Assembly: GCF_030813635.1 (NCBI RefSeq)
Contig: NZ_JAUSUM010000001.1
Span: 496,001 to 560,000 of the forward strand
DNA: 64,000 nucleotides
From: Salibacterium salarium
Lineage (GTDB): Bacteria; Bacillota; Bacilli; Bacillales; Marinococcaceae
Direction: 5' to 3'
Shown here: positions 34,380 to 44,312 of the stretch, piece by piece
How the letters are laid out: each line of letters begins with the position of its first letter
How positions within the stretch are numbered: the first letter of the stretch is position 1
Notes under the pieces: model-generated
Databases searched by the model: none
What the model was told of the DNA's origin: nothing
The model's input: only the letters and a program-made list of their open reading frames with translations
Translations under genes and position numbers: made by a program

Positions 34380-36971
34380 GTGAAGGATTTGAAATTACAC
34401 TGGTTAGACAAGACACCGGCGCCAGCTGCTGGTGTTTCATGGGGAGTTCCTTGGAAGAAAGGTGTATTGAATCGGGAAGATCCGCTTGCTTTAGTTGGTC
34501 CTTCTGGTGAAAAAATCAGTTTGCAATCGTGGCCGTTGGCTTATTGGCCAGACGGTAGTGTGAAGTGGACAGGACATGCGACGGTGATGCAAGAATATAG
34601 TAAAGGTGCTTACACGTTGAACATAGACGATAATAAACGAGTTGAGCATCCTCTCTGTGTGCAGGAGTCCGATGAAAAAATAGAAGTGAACACAGGTCCA
34701 TTACAGTGTAATATTAATAAAAACGGTCACTCTATTCTCAATAATCTTGTTGTGAATGAAAACGTGCTTGGGACCAAAGGAAAACTAATCAGTATTCGAG
34801 AGGAACGTAACGAGCGCAGTGAAGAAGGGACAATATATCGTCATGAACGGTTGGAAGGAAAAATCAACGCTGTTGAAATAGAACAGACAGGTCCAATAAG
34901 AGCCGTTATTAAAATAACCGGAGTTCATGTGAATGAGACGAAGGAATGGCTTCCCTTTGTTCTTAGAATGTATTTCTATCAAGCGTCGCCTGAAATAAAA
35001 ATGGTTCATACGTTTATTTACGACGGGGACCCTCATTATGATTTTGTTAAAGGATTGGGGATAGAGTTTCAAACAAATGTTCAAGGTGAACCTTGGAACC
35101 GAAATGTCCGTTTTTTGTGTGAAGAAGGAATCTATTCTGAACCCGGTCAACTAGTATGGACAAGAACATACGGAAAAGCAGAGGGGTTGTATGAAAAACA
35201 AATTTCCGGTGAGCCTGTGAATATAACGGAGCATCCTACCTTAAAAGACCATGTGCAGGGGAACGCAGTCTGGAATGATTTTAAAATCGTCCAAGACTCG
35301 AGTTTTCACTATAAAGTGAGAAAGAGAACGGAAGAAAATTGTTCCTGGCTGGATGCTGTGCATGGTTCTAAAGCTAAAGGACTCATGTACGCGGGTGGAA
35401 GCAATGGAGGTATAGCAGTAGGATTAAAAAACTTTTGGAAGAAGAACCCAAGCGAATTGGAAATAACCCAGTTTACAAAAGAAATGCCAACGATGATGGT
35501 CTGGTTCTGGTCTCCTGAAGGAGAATCGATGGATTTGCGTCATTACAGTAACGATACGCACGTTCGCAGTGCTTATGAAGGATTTGATGAGATGCGTTCT
35601 ACTCCTCATGGAGTTGCAAACACAAGTGAAGTGAATCTGAGGGGGTTTTCAAAAGTACCTGTAAATGAAGAGTTGCTTCGACTCGGTGAGACCTGGCAAA
35701 ATCCGGCCCTATTCCTATGTGAGTCGAAGTATTATCATAGTACTTATGCTTTAGGTACCTGGAGTTTGCCGGATGATGAGGATCCATTTAAAGCGGCTTT
35801 AGAAACACAGCTGGAAGCTGCTTTTTCTTTTTACAAACAAGAAGTCGAACAACGAAGCTGGTACGGGTATTGGAATTATGGCGATGTCATGCATACGTAT
35901 GATGCTACTCGTCATCAATGGCTTTATGATGAAGGAGGGTTCGCTTGGCAAAATACCGAACTAGTCCCGAATATTTGGTTATGGTACGCATTTTTGAGAA
36001 CAGGGCGTAAGGATATATTTGAGATGGCAGAAGCGATGACGCGGCATACAAGTGAAGTTGATCGATATCATATCGGGAAGTATGCCGGATTAGGGTCGAG
36101 ACATAATGTTATTCATTGGGGATGTGGTTGTAAGGAAGCAAGGATTAGTATGGCGAGCCTTCATAGGTATTACTATTTTCTTACAACAGATGAAAGAACA
36201 AGAGACTTATTAACAGATGTACGTGATGTAGATTATGCAACGATGGAATTAGATCCGATGAGAGAGTTTTACCCACCGAAAACAGGTCTTACTCATACGA
36301 GAGTTGGTCCAGATTGGAGTGCCTTTTGTTCGAATTGGCTGTCGGAATGGGAACGAACGGAAAATACAACCTACAAAGAAAAAATAGAAACCGGCATTGA
36401 TAATCTAAAGAACACCCCTAACCGGCTATTGTCTGGTCCTGTTTTTGAATACGATGCACGATCATCCAACTTATATCATATTGGGGACGGAACACCAGGG
36501 GGATATCATATGGTTATCGCTTTTGGGGCTCCACAAGTGTGGATGGAAACGGCAGAACTTTTAGAGGACGATGAGTGGAAAGAAATGCTAGCGGACTTTG
36601 GAGAATTTTATTTACTAACGGATGAAGAGAAAAGGAAAAGAAGCAATGGCAAGATAAACGATAACATGTTTGACTGGCCGATGTTTGCCGCAGGGATGGC
36701 AGCTTATGCAGCCTCCCGGAAACAAGATGACAACCTTGCCCAAAAAGTGTGGCAATTATTATTAAAATCAGAATACAGCCACATTCCTCTGCCGATAGAA
36801 AAGGAAACGATAAAAACGTGGAAAACATTAGATGAAATTCCGTGGGTAACGACAAACACTATTTCACAGTGGTGTCTTAATGTCATTGTAGCTCTTGAAT
36901 TAATCGGCGATATCGCACCAGAAGCTGATTTGCAAAAAAGTATTATTCATCAAAAAAGTACTACCAAATAA
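34380..36971 (+). CDS. yetA: YetA-like exo-rhamnogalacturonan lyase-family protein (PL26-type)
   Basis: An 863-residue protein similar to B. subtilis YetA and to the PcRGLX family (exo-rhamnogalacturonan lyase of Penicillium). Expected domains: N-terminal RIFT-related barrel (about 1-90, with GVSWGVPWKKG), central beta sandwich (about 95-420) and a C-terminal alpha/alpha toroid (about 430-850, with GYWNYGDVMHTYD, HWGCGCKEARIS and TRVGPDWSAFCSNW). No signal peptide is seen, so it would act in the cytoplasm on imported rhamnogalacturonan oligosaccharides. The start is uncertain: GTG 34380 fits the family N-terminus; TTG 34389 is also possible. Activity of bacterial YetA is inferred from the family. 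Confidence 0.85.
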   Translation: MKDLKLHWLDKTPAPAAGVSWGVPWKKGVLNREDPLALVGPSGEKISLQSWPLAYWPDGSVKWTGHATVMQEYSKGAYTLNIDDNKRVEHPLCVQESDEKIEVNTGPLQCNINKNGHSILNNLVVNENVLGTKGKLISIREERNERSEEGTIYRHERLEGKINAVEIEQTGPIRAVIKITGVHVNETKEWLPFVLRMYFYQASPEIKMVHTFIYDGDPHYDFVKGLGIEFQTNVQGEPWNRNVRFLCEEGIYSEPGQLVWTRTYGKAEGLYEKQISGEPVNITEHPTLKDHVQGNAVWNDFKIVQDSSFHYKVRKRTEENCSWLDAVHGSKAKGLMYAGGSNGGIAVGLKNFWKKNPSELEITQFTKEMPTMMVWFWSPEGESMDLRHYSNDTHVRSAYEGFDEMRSTPHGVANTSEVNLRGFSKVPVNEELLRLGETWQNPALFLCESKYYHSTYALGTWSLPDDEDPFKAALETQLEAAFSFYKQEVEQRSWYGYWNYGDVMHTYDATRHQWLYDEGGFAWQNTELVPNIWLWYAFLRTGRKDIFEMAEAMTRHTSEVDRYHIGKYAGLGSRHNVIHWGCGCKEARISMASLHRYYYFLTTDERTRDLLTDVRDVDYATMELDPMREFYPPKTGLTHTRVGPDWSAFCSNWLSEWERTENTTYKEKIETGIDNLKNTPNRLLSGPVFEYDARSSNLYHIGDGTPGGYHMVIAFGAPQVWMETAELLEDDEWKEMLADFGEFYLLTDEEKRKRSNGKINDNMFDWPMFAAGMAAYAASRKQDDNLAQKVWQLLLKSEYSHIPLPIEKETIKTWKTLDEIPWVTTNTISQWCLNVIVALELIGDIAPEADLQKSIIHQKSTTK

Positions 36972-37048
36972 TCGCTTGTTCCTATCTGAGATGGCTTTTT
37001 GGAAGGATGTTATCGAAGAGAGACAAAAAAGGATAATTGCCGGAAAAA

Positions 37049-37062
37049 TGTAAGCGCTTTAT
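37049..37062. promoter_or_regulatory. cre-like site between yetA and lplA
   Basis: TGTAAGCGCTTTAT matches the CcpA cre consensus at 12 of 14 positions with the central CG intact, 77 bp before the lplA start. It suggests glucose repression of the importer. Confidence 0.6.
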
Positions 37063-37138
37063 ATTATGAGTGGCAGTCATTTTTATATATGAGAAAAAAT
37101 AGGCAGGCTGCACATTTTTTTAAGGAGGAATATATATA

Positions 37139-38650
37139 GTGAAGATTTTTTTTAGAAAAAGCATCATAACGTACCCATTGTTCTTTTCATTATGCTTCGT
37201 GCTTTTATTTGGTTGCAGCAATGAGGAAGCAGATACCTCTGATGAAGATAACACAGACGGGGAAACAACCGATATTTCCATTTTAACTACAGCATATACA
37301 CCAGAACCACCGGATGAAAGCAGTCCAGCCTGGCAGGCACTAGAGGAATATACAAACACGAATTTAGACATTACCTATGTTCCAAGTAGCAATTGGGACG
37401 AACGGTTTAATGTCACGTTAGCTTCTGGTGATCTTCCTTCCATCATGTTAGCAGATAAAACACCAAGTTTTATTAATGCGGTACAGGATGGAGCGTTTTG
37501 GAATCTGACAGATCATTTGGATGAATATGAGAACCTCAGCCAAATGAACGATATCGTAAAAAATAATATTTCTATCGAAGGGGAAATATATTCTATTCCA
37601 CGTTCTCGGCCGCTAGGTAGAAATGCGGTAACAATTAGAGAAGATTGGTTAGAAAATGTAGGGTTGGATAAACCAGAAACGATTGATGAATTTTATGAAG
37701 TACTAAAGGCTTTCACAGAAGAAGACCCTGATGGTGATGGAGAAGATAATACGACAGGTATGGTGGTGTCGGAATACGAAGGTCCATGGGACATTATGCA
37801 GACATGGTTTGGGGTTCCGAATGAATGGGGAGAAGATGAGAATGGAGAGCTGGTGCCGGACTTTATGACTGATGAGTACCGAGAAGCTTTGGATTTTTTC
37901 AACAAAATCTATGAAGAAGGATTAGTAAATGAAGACTTTGCTGTTATGGATCCCGCCAAATGGCATGATGCCTTTGTGAACGGGGAAGCCGGCGTCATCG
38001 TCGATGTAGGGGATGCGGCTAATAGAAATCATAAAGATATGGTTAAAGACGATTCATCTTTAGAAGGGTCTGTCGGTCTTTTCGGTGCAGTAGAAGGTCC
38101 AGATGGCCTGTATAATCTTCCTACATTGGGCTATTCAAGTATGTTGGCTATTTCAAAAACATCGGTGAAAACGGAAGAAGAGCTTCATGAAGTATTAGAA
38201 TTTTTAGATAAAATCAATACAGAAGAAGGTCAGAATCTTGTTTTTAATGGTGTGGAAGGGCGTCATTACGAAATCGAAGATGGAGAATATGTACCAGAGT
38301 CAGACCAAAACTTGGTATATGAATATGAGGATCTGAATCAAATACTGCCGGCACTTCCTACAGAACGCTATCATGTTGAGGAAGAATCAGAGCTGACAGA
38401 GCAATGGAATGAGCTAAAAATTAAAAATGAGGATATCGTCGTCTCTAATCCGGCTGAACCACTTGTCTCAGAAGTGTATGCCCAACACGGCCAGCAACTT
38501 GATGATATTGTGAACGATGCTCGAATTAAGTATATTGTCGGTCAAATTGATGAAGAAGGTTTAGATGAAGCAGAAGCGCTATGGAAACAATCTGGTGGTG
38601 ATGACTATATAGAAGAAATCAATACGTTGTATGAAGAGAATCAAAACTAG
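37139..38650 (+). CDS. lplA: oligosaccharide-binding lipoprotein of an ABC importer
   Basis: A 503-residue extracellular solute-binding protein with lipobox LLFGC (Cys26) and a mature family-1-type fold starting DISILTTAYTPEPPDES. A Ca-binding-like loop EEDPDGDGEDN lies near 197-207, as in other large oligosaccharide-binding proteins of this type. With lplB and lplC downstream and YetA upstream it should capture pectin-derived oligosaccharides. Start is GTG at 37139 after AAGGAGG. Confidence 0.88.
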   Translation: MKIFFRKSIITYPLFFSLCFVLLFGCSNEEADTSDEDNTDGETTDISILTTAYTPEPPDESSPAWQALEEYTNTNLDITYVPSSNWDERFNVTLASGDLPSIMLADKTPSFINAVQDGAFWNLTDHLDEYENLSQMNDIVKNNISIEGEIYSIPRSRPLGRNAVTIREDWLENVGLDKPETIDEFYEVLKAFTEEDPDGDGEDNTTGMVVSEYEGPWDIMQTWFGVPNEWGEDENGELVPDFMTDEYREALDFFNKIYEEGLVNEDFAVMDPAKWHDAFVNGEAGVIVDVGDAANRNHKDMVKDDSSLEGSVGLFGAVEGPDGLYNLPTLGYSSMLAISKTSVKTEEELHEVLEFLDKINTEEGQNLVFNGVEGRHYEIEDGEYVPESDQNLVYEYEDLNQILPALPTERYHVEEESELTEQWNELKIKNEDIVVSNPAEPLVSEVYAQHGQQLDDIVNDARIKYIVGQIDEEGLDEAEALWKQSGGDDYIEEINTLYEENQN

Positions 38651-38662
38651 AAAATTCAGCAT

Positions 38663-38696
38663 AAAAGATAGGTGGCGTTAAACCCACCTATCTTTT
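38663..38696 (+). other. perfect hairpin between lplA and lplB
   Basis: AAAAGATAGGTGG pairs exactly with CCACCTATCTTTT (13 bp) around an 8-base loop. Placed between binding-protein and permease genes, it probably attenuates read-through or protects the lplA mRNA 3' end. Confidence 0.7.
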
Positions 38697-38734
38697 AAAA
38701 CAAGCTGGTGTTTACAGGAAAGTGAGGAATCTGC

Positions 38735-39691
38735 ATGGCAAATATTGAGTTTGAGCAAGAACTTACGTTTCCAGTAGAAAAGAAGAAATTAACATTTAAA
38801 CAAAAATTACGCAGAGATAAATGGTTGTACTTGCTCTTAATTCCGGGGATTATTTATTTTGCCCTTTTTAAGTATTTACCTATGTGGGGCATTTTGATGG
38901 CTTTTCAGGATTATTCTCCTTTTTTAGGATTTTGGGCAAGTGATTGGGTGGGGTTCACCCATTTTCAAAACTTTTTCAGCAATCCTGACTTTTTCAGGCT
39001 GTTAAGAAATACCTTAATTTTAGCTGTCTACGATATTATTTTCTTTTTTCCCGTCCCTATTATTCTATCTCTATTAATTAATGAAGTACGGATGGCTCTG
39101 TTTAAACGGACGGTGCAAACGTTGGTATATATACCGCATTTTATGTCTTGGGTTATTATTGCCAGTATTTCTTACGTCTTTCTAACGACAAGTGGCGGTA
39201 TTATAAATGACATTATCGCACACTTTACAGGCGAAACGGTTTCTTTTTTGTCCCATCCTGACTGGTTTCGGCCAATGATTATTGGACAGGTGATTTGGAA
39301 AGAAGTCGGCTGGGGTACGGTTATCTTTCTAGCTGCACTTGCAAATGTAAGTTCAGAACAATATGAAGCTGCGATTGTGGACGGGGCCGGCAGATTTCGA
39401 AGAGTTTGGCACGTAACGCTGCCAGCATTACGAAGCACGATCGTTATCTTACTTATTCTTCGATTAGGAAATTTTCTAGATCAAGGGTTCCAACAAATCT
39501 ATCTGATGACAAACTCCTTGAACCGGGAAGTTGCTGATGTCTTTGATACGTATGTCTACTTTATGGGTATTACGCAAGGGGCATTCAGTTATAGCACAGC
39601 AGTTGGTTTATTTAAGGCTGTCGTTGGGATTATCTTAATTTATGGAGCCAACTGGTTTGCTAAAAAAATGGGTCAGGAAGGGTTATTTTAA
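38735..39691 (+). CDS. lplB: ABC transporter permease LplB
   Basis: A 318-residue permease with about six membrane helices and the binding-protein-dependent EAA loop EQYEAAIVDGAGRFRRVWHV (about 208-227), which contacts the ATPase. It pairs with LplC to form the channel fed by LplA. No ATPase gene lies in the locus; importers of this type use a shared ATPase such as MsmX, encoded elsewhere. Confidence 0.92.
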   Translation: MANIEFEQELTFPVEKKKLTFKQKLRRDKWLYLLLIPGIIYFALFKYLPMWGILMAFQDYSPFLGFWASDWVGFTHFQNFFSNPDFFRLLRNTLILAVYDIIFFFPVPIILSLLINEVRMALFKRTVQTLVYIPHFMSWVIIASISYVFLTTSGGIINDIIAHFTGETVSFLSHPDWFRPMIIGQVIWKEVGWGTVIFLAALANVSSEQYEAAIVDGAGRFRRVWHVTLPALRSTIVILLILRLGNFLDQGFQQIYLMTNSLNREVADVFDTYVYFMGITQGAFSYSTAVGLFKAVVGIILIYGANWFAKKMGQEGLF

Positions 39692-39709
39692 TACAGGAGG
39701 CAAAAGCTC

Positions 39710-40594
39710 ATGAGTAATATAAATAAAATGCATAATACAACGCCCGGCAGAATATTTGATGTATGTAACCATTTATTATTAATCGTTTTGGGGCTGGTGA
39801 CCTTTTTGCCATTTGTTTATGTAATGGCGGGGTCGTTTGCAACAGAAGCAGAAATAGCGAGAAGATCCTTTTTTATTTTCCCGGAAACGTTTAGTTTGGA
39901 AGCGTACCGGTATATTTTTTCAACATCAACATTTGTACGAAGTATCGGTGTGTCTGTGTTTGTTACCGTGGTTGGAACACTAGTTAGTTTAGCTTTAACG
40001 ATGACGATGGCTTACCCTTTATCAAGAAAAAATTTAGTAGGGAGAAACTTGCTTCTGAATCTTATTATTTTTTCGATGGTATTTAGCGGAGGGATGGTTC
40101 CGACATATATCGTTGTGAGGAGCTTAGGATTGCTTGATTCCTTGTGGGCTTTAATTTTACCGATGGCTATTAATCCCTTTTATTTAATCATTGTAAAAAC
40201 GTTTTTTCAAAATCTTCCTGTAGAATTGGAAGAAGCGGCGAAAATCGATGGTTGTACGGAAATAGGTGTTTTTTGGAGAATTGTTTTGCCATTGTCTAAG
40301 CCGGTGATTGCAACATTTACATTATTCTATGCGGTGTTTTACTGGAACGACTTTTTTAATGCGCTACTATATATTAGTGATAGCTCCAAATGGCCTGTCC
40401 AATTATTACTGCAACAACTGATGATGGTGGCTAATGTTGATTTTGGTGACATGGATGCACTTTTAGCTGAACCTCCTGAAGAATCACTTAAATTAGCCGT
40501 CATTGTAGTAGCTACCTTACCAATACTCGTATTTTACCCATTTTTACAAAAGCATTTTGCCAAGGGTGTCATGTTAGGTTCGGTAAAAGGATAA
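39710..40594 (+). CDS. lplC: ABC transporter permease LplC
   Basis: A 294-residue carbohydrate ABC permease with six membrane helices and EAA loop ELEEAAKIDGCTEIGVFWRI (about 176-195). It starts 18 bp after lplB with AGGAGG upstream and is co-transcribed with it. In B. subtilis lplD, a GH4 alpha-galacturonidase, follows lplC; here that gene is absent and a regulator follows. Confidence 0.92.
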   Translation: MSNINKMHNTTPGRIFDVCNHLLLIVLGLVTFLPFVYVMAGSFATEAEIARRSFFIFPETFSLEAYRYIFSTSTFVRSIGVSVFVTVVGTLVSLALTMTMAYPLSRKNLVGRNLLLNLIIFSMVFSGGMVPTYIVVRSLGLLDSLWALILPMAINPFYLIIVKTFFQNLPVELEEAAKIDGCTEIGVFWRIVLPLSKPVIATFTLFYAVFYWNDFFNALLYISDSSKWPVQLLLQQLMMVANVDFGDMDALLAEPPEESLKLAVIVVATLPILVFYPFLQKHFAKGVMLGSVKG

Positions 40595-40669
40595 TTTTAG
40601 AAATAGGATGAATATTATGAAAATATAATATAGAATAAAGAAAGGGATGAGCTTCGATGTAACGTTAGG

Positions 40670-42997
40670 ATGGGGATAACGTTGTTTAAACTAGGTAAAA
40701 CAGCAAAAGAAGAAATGAGATTGGACTGGAAAAGTCGATATTTCCGCAAGAGTTTTATTTTAATTTTGTTCATTACTTCTATTCCGGGAATTGTATTTGG
40801 TGTTGGATTTTATGGGTTTGGTGTCGTACAAGTAGAAGAAGAACTTAGAGACATTCATGAAAATCAAATTAATCAACGTGCTGCCAATATTGACGATCAA
40901 TTTGATTATTTAGAAGTGTCTTTGTCGCACTGGGCATTTGAACCGAGGTTTAATGAAACATTGCTGGAACTTGATTACGTGGAAAATTTTCAGGAAACAC
41001 GTGATATCGTCCAAAAACTTTTGATTCTAAAAGGGAGTCATCCGTTAATAAAACAGGTAAGACTGTTTGTGGATGCAGAAGATCCTATTTTGTTTAGTCC
41101 GCATTATGGAGTTATAAACGAGCAGGAGAAATATGATAAATACCATTCTGTATTAACAGAAAGACAACATGTTCATTGGACTTCGTTGTATGATTTCGGA
41201 GGTTCATCGGTAGCACTTACGCATAATATTCCCGGAAATAGCAGGACTCCATTCGGAACAATTATTGTCACGATGGATGAGTATAAGATGACGCAGCTAT
41301 TGAAAACATTAACCCCGTATGATGCGGGGGTTACGCTTATGATGAACGAAAACGAGCAAACGTTGGTATCCTCGAACAGTACAAATCACTCCAATTTTGA
41401 AAACGCTTTAAAAGAGAAGGTGCAAGAACAAAAGGCGGGTGCAAACGAGTCCTTTACGATGGAGTGGGAAGGAGAAACTTACTCTGTTTCATCAGGACAT
41501 ATGGACAGAATTGATTCAGAATGGCTGTATGTATCGGCAGCCCCGATTTCTTCCATAACATCTCCGATTGTTTTTATTTCTAATTTAATAATAATTATTA
41601 GTCTCAGTTTATTAGTCATCGCATTTATTATGGCTTGGTTTGCCTCCAATAGAATTTATAGTCCGGTAAGGAAATTACTGCAAGTGTTGGGAGGTGAAGA
41701 GGGAGACTCTAAACATAAACAAGATGAGTTTGAAATGATAAAAGAAAAGTGGATAAAGCTTTCTAATGAAAGTGAATCATTGCAACAGAAGTTGTCAGCT
41801 CAGATTCCTCAGTTGAAACAAAGTTTTTTGTTGCAATTGACAAAAGGTTACTTATATGAATACTCCGAAGCTGAATTGAGAAGTCGTATGGAAAATTATG
41901 ATTGGAATATAGAGGACCATAAGTTTCTAATCATGGATATTCAGCTAACAGGGATCTATGAATCAGAAATTATATTAGAAAACGATGAAAGTCTAGTGAC
42001 GTTCGCAATGGCAAATATAATGGAAGAATCAGCGAGGAATTATTTTGAACAGTTCACGACAATTAATTATCACGATCTGTCAGTAGGTATGTTGATCATA
42101 ACTCCTTCATCGAACAATGTAAAAGACGACCTTTATCTATGTGCTGAAAATATAACGAACGCAGTAAACGATATTCTCAAATTACAAGTAACCGTGACAT
42201 TAAGTCAATCAGCTGATCAAGTGAAACGAATTCCTTATTTGTTTGAAGAAGTGAGTCAAGGCAAGCGATACAGGAATTTTGAAAATCAAAATCAACTCAT
42301 AGACTTACAGGAACACAAGAAAGAATCAAATCATGTAAACGTATATTATCCTTTTGAAATCGAAAAAGAAATTGTTCAAGCTGTCCGCCGTGGTCAAATA
42401 AACGAAGCGAAACAGTTAACCCGGGAATTTTTAGAGGAATTAACGTTTTTAGGGATGAAGGAGATTAACATTCAATCGGGCATGATGCAGTTGTTTGGGA
42501 CGATTCAAAAAGAGATTCTTCATTCAGGTATTCAGCCAAATGACTTGTTTAAAGGAAGAAATATGTTTGCAGAGTTAACACAAATTCGTGAATCAGAGTG
42601 GATGGTGGAGTGGATTGTAGAAGAAGTTATTTCTCCATATGTGAATATATTGCAAGGAAGAATGGATTTTGAAACGAAACGCATAGTAGAACAAGTGGTA
42701 GAAGAAATTCAAAGTGATTATATGAAGGATATCTCGTTAGAAAGTTACGCTGATATCGTTGGAACCAATCCTTATACGTTAAGCAAGGCGTTTAAAAGAG
42801 TGCTGGGCGTAAACTTTATCGATTACGTTACAACAGTACGAATGGATAAAGCAAAAGAGTTACTGTTAAATACGAATATGAAAGTCAATGAAGTATCGGA
42901 AAAGGTTGGATACCGTCACAGTTATTTTAATCGTATCTTTAAAAAACATGTCGGTGTAACACCGGGACAGTACAGAAAATTAAAATCTAGTTCATAG
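40670..42997 (+). CDS. membrane-bound AraC-family regulator (YesS/YtdP type)
   Basis: A 775-residue protein: membrane helix about 28-50, extracellular sensor domain about 55-295 (Cache-like), second helix about 300-325 ending in a short HAMP-like linker (SNRIYSPVRKLL), a cytosolic middle region, and a C-terminal AraC-type double helix-turn-helix (about 675-772, VGTNPYTLSKAFKRVLGVNF and VGYRHSYFNRIFKKHVGVTP). Proteins of this design sit in the B. subtilis yes and ytc pectin loci. It probably senses an extracellular pectin fragment and activates this operon. Start ATG 40670 is tentative; TTG 40682 has a better placed GGATGGGG. Confidence 0.88.
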   Translation: MGITLFKLGKTAKEEMRLDWKSRYFRKSFILILFITSIPGIVFGVGFYGFGVVQVEEELRDIHENQINQRAANIDDQFDYLEVSLSHWAFEPRFNETLLELDYVENFQETRDIVQKLLILKGSHPLIKQVRLFVDAEDPILFSPHYGVINEQEKYDKYHSVLTERQHVHWTSLYDFGGSSVALTHNIPGNSRTPFGTIIVTMDEYKMTQLLKTLTPYDAGVTLMMNENEQTLVSSNSTNHSNFENALKEKVQEQKAGANESFTMEWEGETYSVSSGHMDRIDSEWLYVSAAPISSITSPIVFISNLIIIISLSLLVIAFIMAWFASNRIYSPVRKLLQVLGGEEGDSKHKQDEFEMIKEKWIKLSNESESLQQKLSAQIPQLKQSFLLQLTKGYLYEYSEAELRSRMENYDWNIEDHKFLIMDIQLTGIYESEIILENDESLVTFAMANIMEESARNYFEQFTTINYHDLSVGMLIITPSSNNVKDDLYLCAENITNAVNDILKLQVTVTLSQSADQVKRIPYLFEEVSQGKRYRNFENQNQLIDLQEHKKESNHVNVYYPFEIEKEIVQAVRRGQINEAKQLTREFLEELTFLGMKEINIQSGMMQLFGTIQKEILHSGIQPNDLFKGRNMFAELTQIRESEWMVEWIVEEVISPYVNILQGRMDFETKRIVEQVVEEIQSDYMKDISLESYADIVGTNPYTLSKAFKRVLGVNFIDYVTTVRMDKAKELLLNTNMKVNEVSEKVGYRHSYFNRIFKKHVGVTPGQYRKLKSSS

Positions 42998-43008
42998 GAG
43001 TGAGATAT

Positions 43009-44310
43009 ATGAAAAAGGCATATGCATTGGTCGGCACAGGCGGACGGGCTGAGTTTTTTTACGGAGCAATAGCAAAGGAATTCAAAGATATGTGCGAGCT
43101 TGTAGCTTTTTGTGATACGAACCAAACTAGAATGGATTACGCCAATCATCTTTTAGAAGAAACGTATGACCATTTTCCGGTGAGGACATATATGGCTAAT
43201 GCGTTTGAGGAGATGGTTGATACAGAAAAACCAGATGTTATTATTGTCACCTCGATAGATCGCACACATCATCTCTACATTATACGGGCTTTGGAGCTGG
43301 GGTGTGACGTTATTACCGAAAAACCGATGACGATAGATGAAGAGAAATGCCAAGATATTTTAGATACGATTGACAAAACAGGAAATAAGGTACGCGTTGC
43401 ATTTAATTATCGTTATGCTCCACATAACACAAAAATAAGAGAACTAATTGCAAATGGAGTGCTCGGTAAAGTGTACTCTGTAAATTTTGAATGGGCGCTC
43501 GATACGCAGCATGGCGCGGACTATTTTCGCAGGTGGCATAGAGATAAAAGAAATAGTGGAGGATTGCTTGTCCATAAATCGACCCATCATTTTGATTTAG
43601 TCAACTTTTGGCTTGGAACCCATCCAGACACTGTTTATGCTGCGGGAGGATTGCGGTTTTATGGGAAAGAAAATGCAGAATCCAGAGGAATTACTTCATT
43701 TTATCAACGGGCGTATGGAAGTGAGTATGCGAAAGAGGATCCTTTTGCCCTTCATTTGGAAGACAACCCCCATTTAAAATCCATGTATCTCGATGCGGAA
43801 AAAGAAGATGGGTATCAACGTGACCAAAGTGTGTTCGGAGATGGAATCAGCATTGAAGATACGCTTGGGGTTTTAGTCACCTACAAAAATAAAGCTCTTT
43901 TAAATTATTCTTTACATGCGTATTTACCGTGGGAAGGTTATATCGTTACGTTTAATGGTAGTAAAGGGAGAATGGAAGTGCGTGTTCGAGAACAATCGTA
44001 TGTTAACGCAGGCGGCGAAAAACAGGAAGAGGGCCGTATTGAAGAAAAGTCTATCACTATATTACCGATGTTTGGGACGTCTTACCAGGTCGAGGTAGAC
44101 GAGGTTGAAGGTGGTCATGGCGGAGGAGACCCTGCTTTATTAAATAACCTTTTCAATCCTGACATTCACGATGAATGGAACCGGGCCGCCTCCCATATTG
44201 ATGGAGCGATGTCTATTTTAACAGGTATAGCTGGAAACAAGTCTTTACAAACGGGGCAGGCAGTGAAAGTAAACTCTTTAGTCGATTTTAATAGAAAGGA
44301 AGAACAATAG
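43009..44310 (+). CDS. Gfo/Idh/MocA-family oxidoreductase
   Basis: A 433-residue NAD(P)-dependent oxidoreductase: Rossmann motif GTGGRAEF near 9-16, the EKPMT motif near 105, the substrate-site lysine region VHKSTHHFDLVNF (about 186-198), and a C-terminal alpha/beta domain. It is longer than usual because of an insertion at about 220-280. Neighbours suggest it acts on a sugar or uronic acid released from rhamnogalacturonan. AGGAGTGAG precedes the ATG at 43009. Confidence 0.85.
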   Translation: MKKAYALVGTGGRAEFFYGAIAKEFKDMCELVAFCDTNQTRMDYANHLLEETYDHFPVRTYMANAFEEMVDTEKPDVIIVTSIDRTHHLYIIRALELGCDVITEKPMTIDEEKCQDILDTIDKTGNKVRVAFNYRYAPHNTKIRELIANGVLGKVYSVNFEWALDTQHGADYFRRWHRDKRNSGGLLVHKSTHHFDLVNFWLGTHPDTVYAAGGLRFYGKENAESRGITSFYQRAYGSEYAKEDPFALHLEDNPHLKSMYLDAEKEDGYQRDQSVFGDGISIEDTLGVLVTYKNKALLNYSLHAYLPWEGYIVTFNGSKGRMEVRVREQSYVNAGGEKQEEGRIEEKSITILPMFGTSYQVEVDEVEGGHGGGDPALLNNLFNPDIHDEWNRAASHIDGAMSILTGIAGNKSLQTGQAVKVNSLVDFNRKEEQ

Positions 44311-44312
44311 CT

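Noticed and set aside
37049-37062. cre-like site as a general operator of the AraC regulator
   Set aside because: The sequence has the central CG and flanks expected for CcpA; AraC-type sites are usually longer direct repeats.
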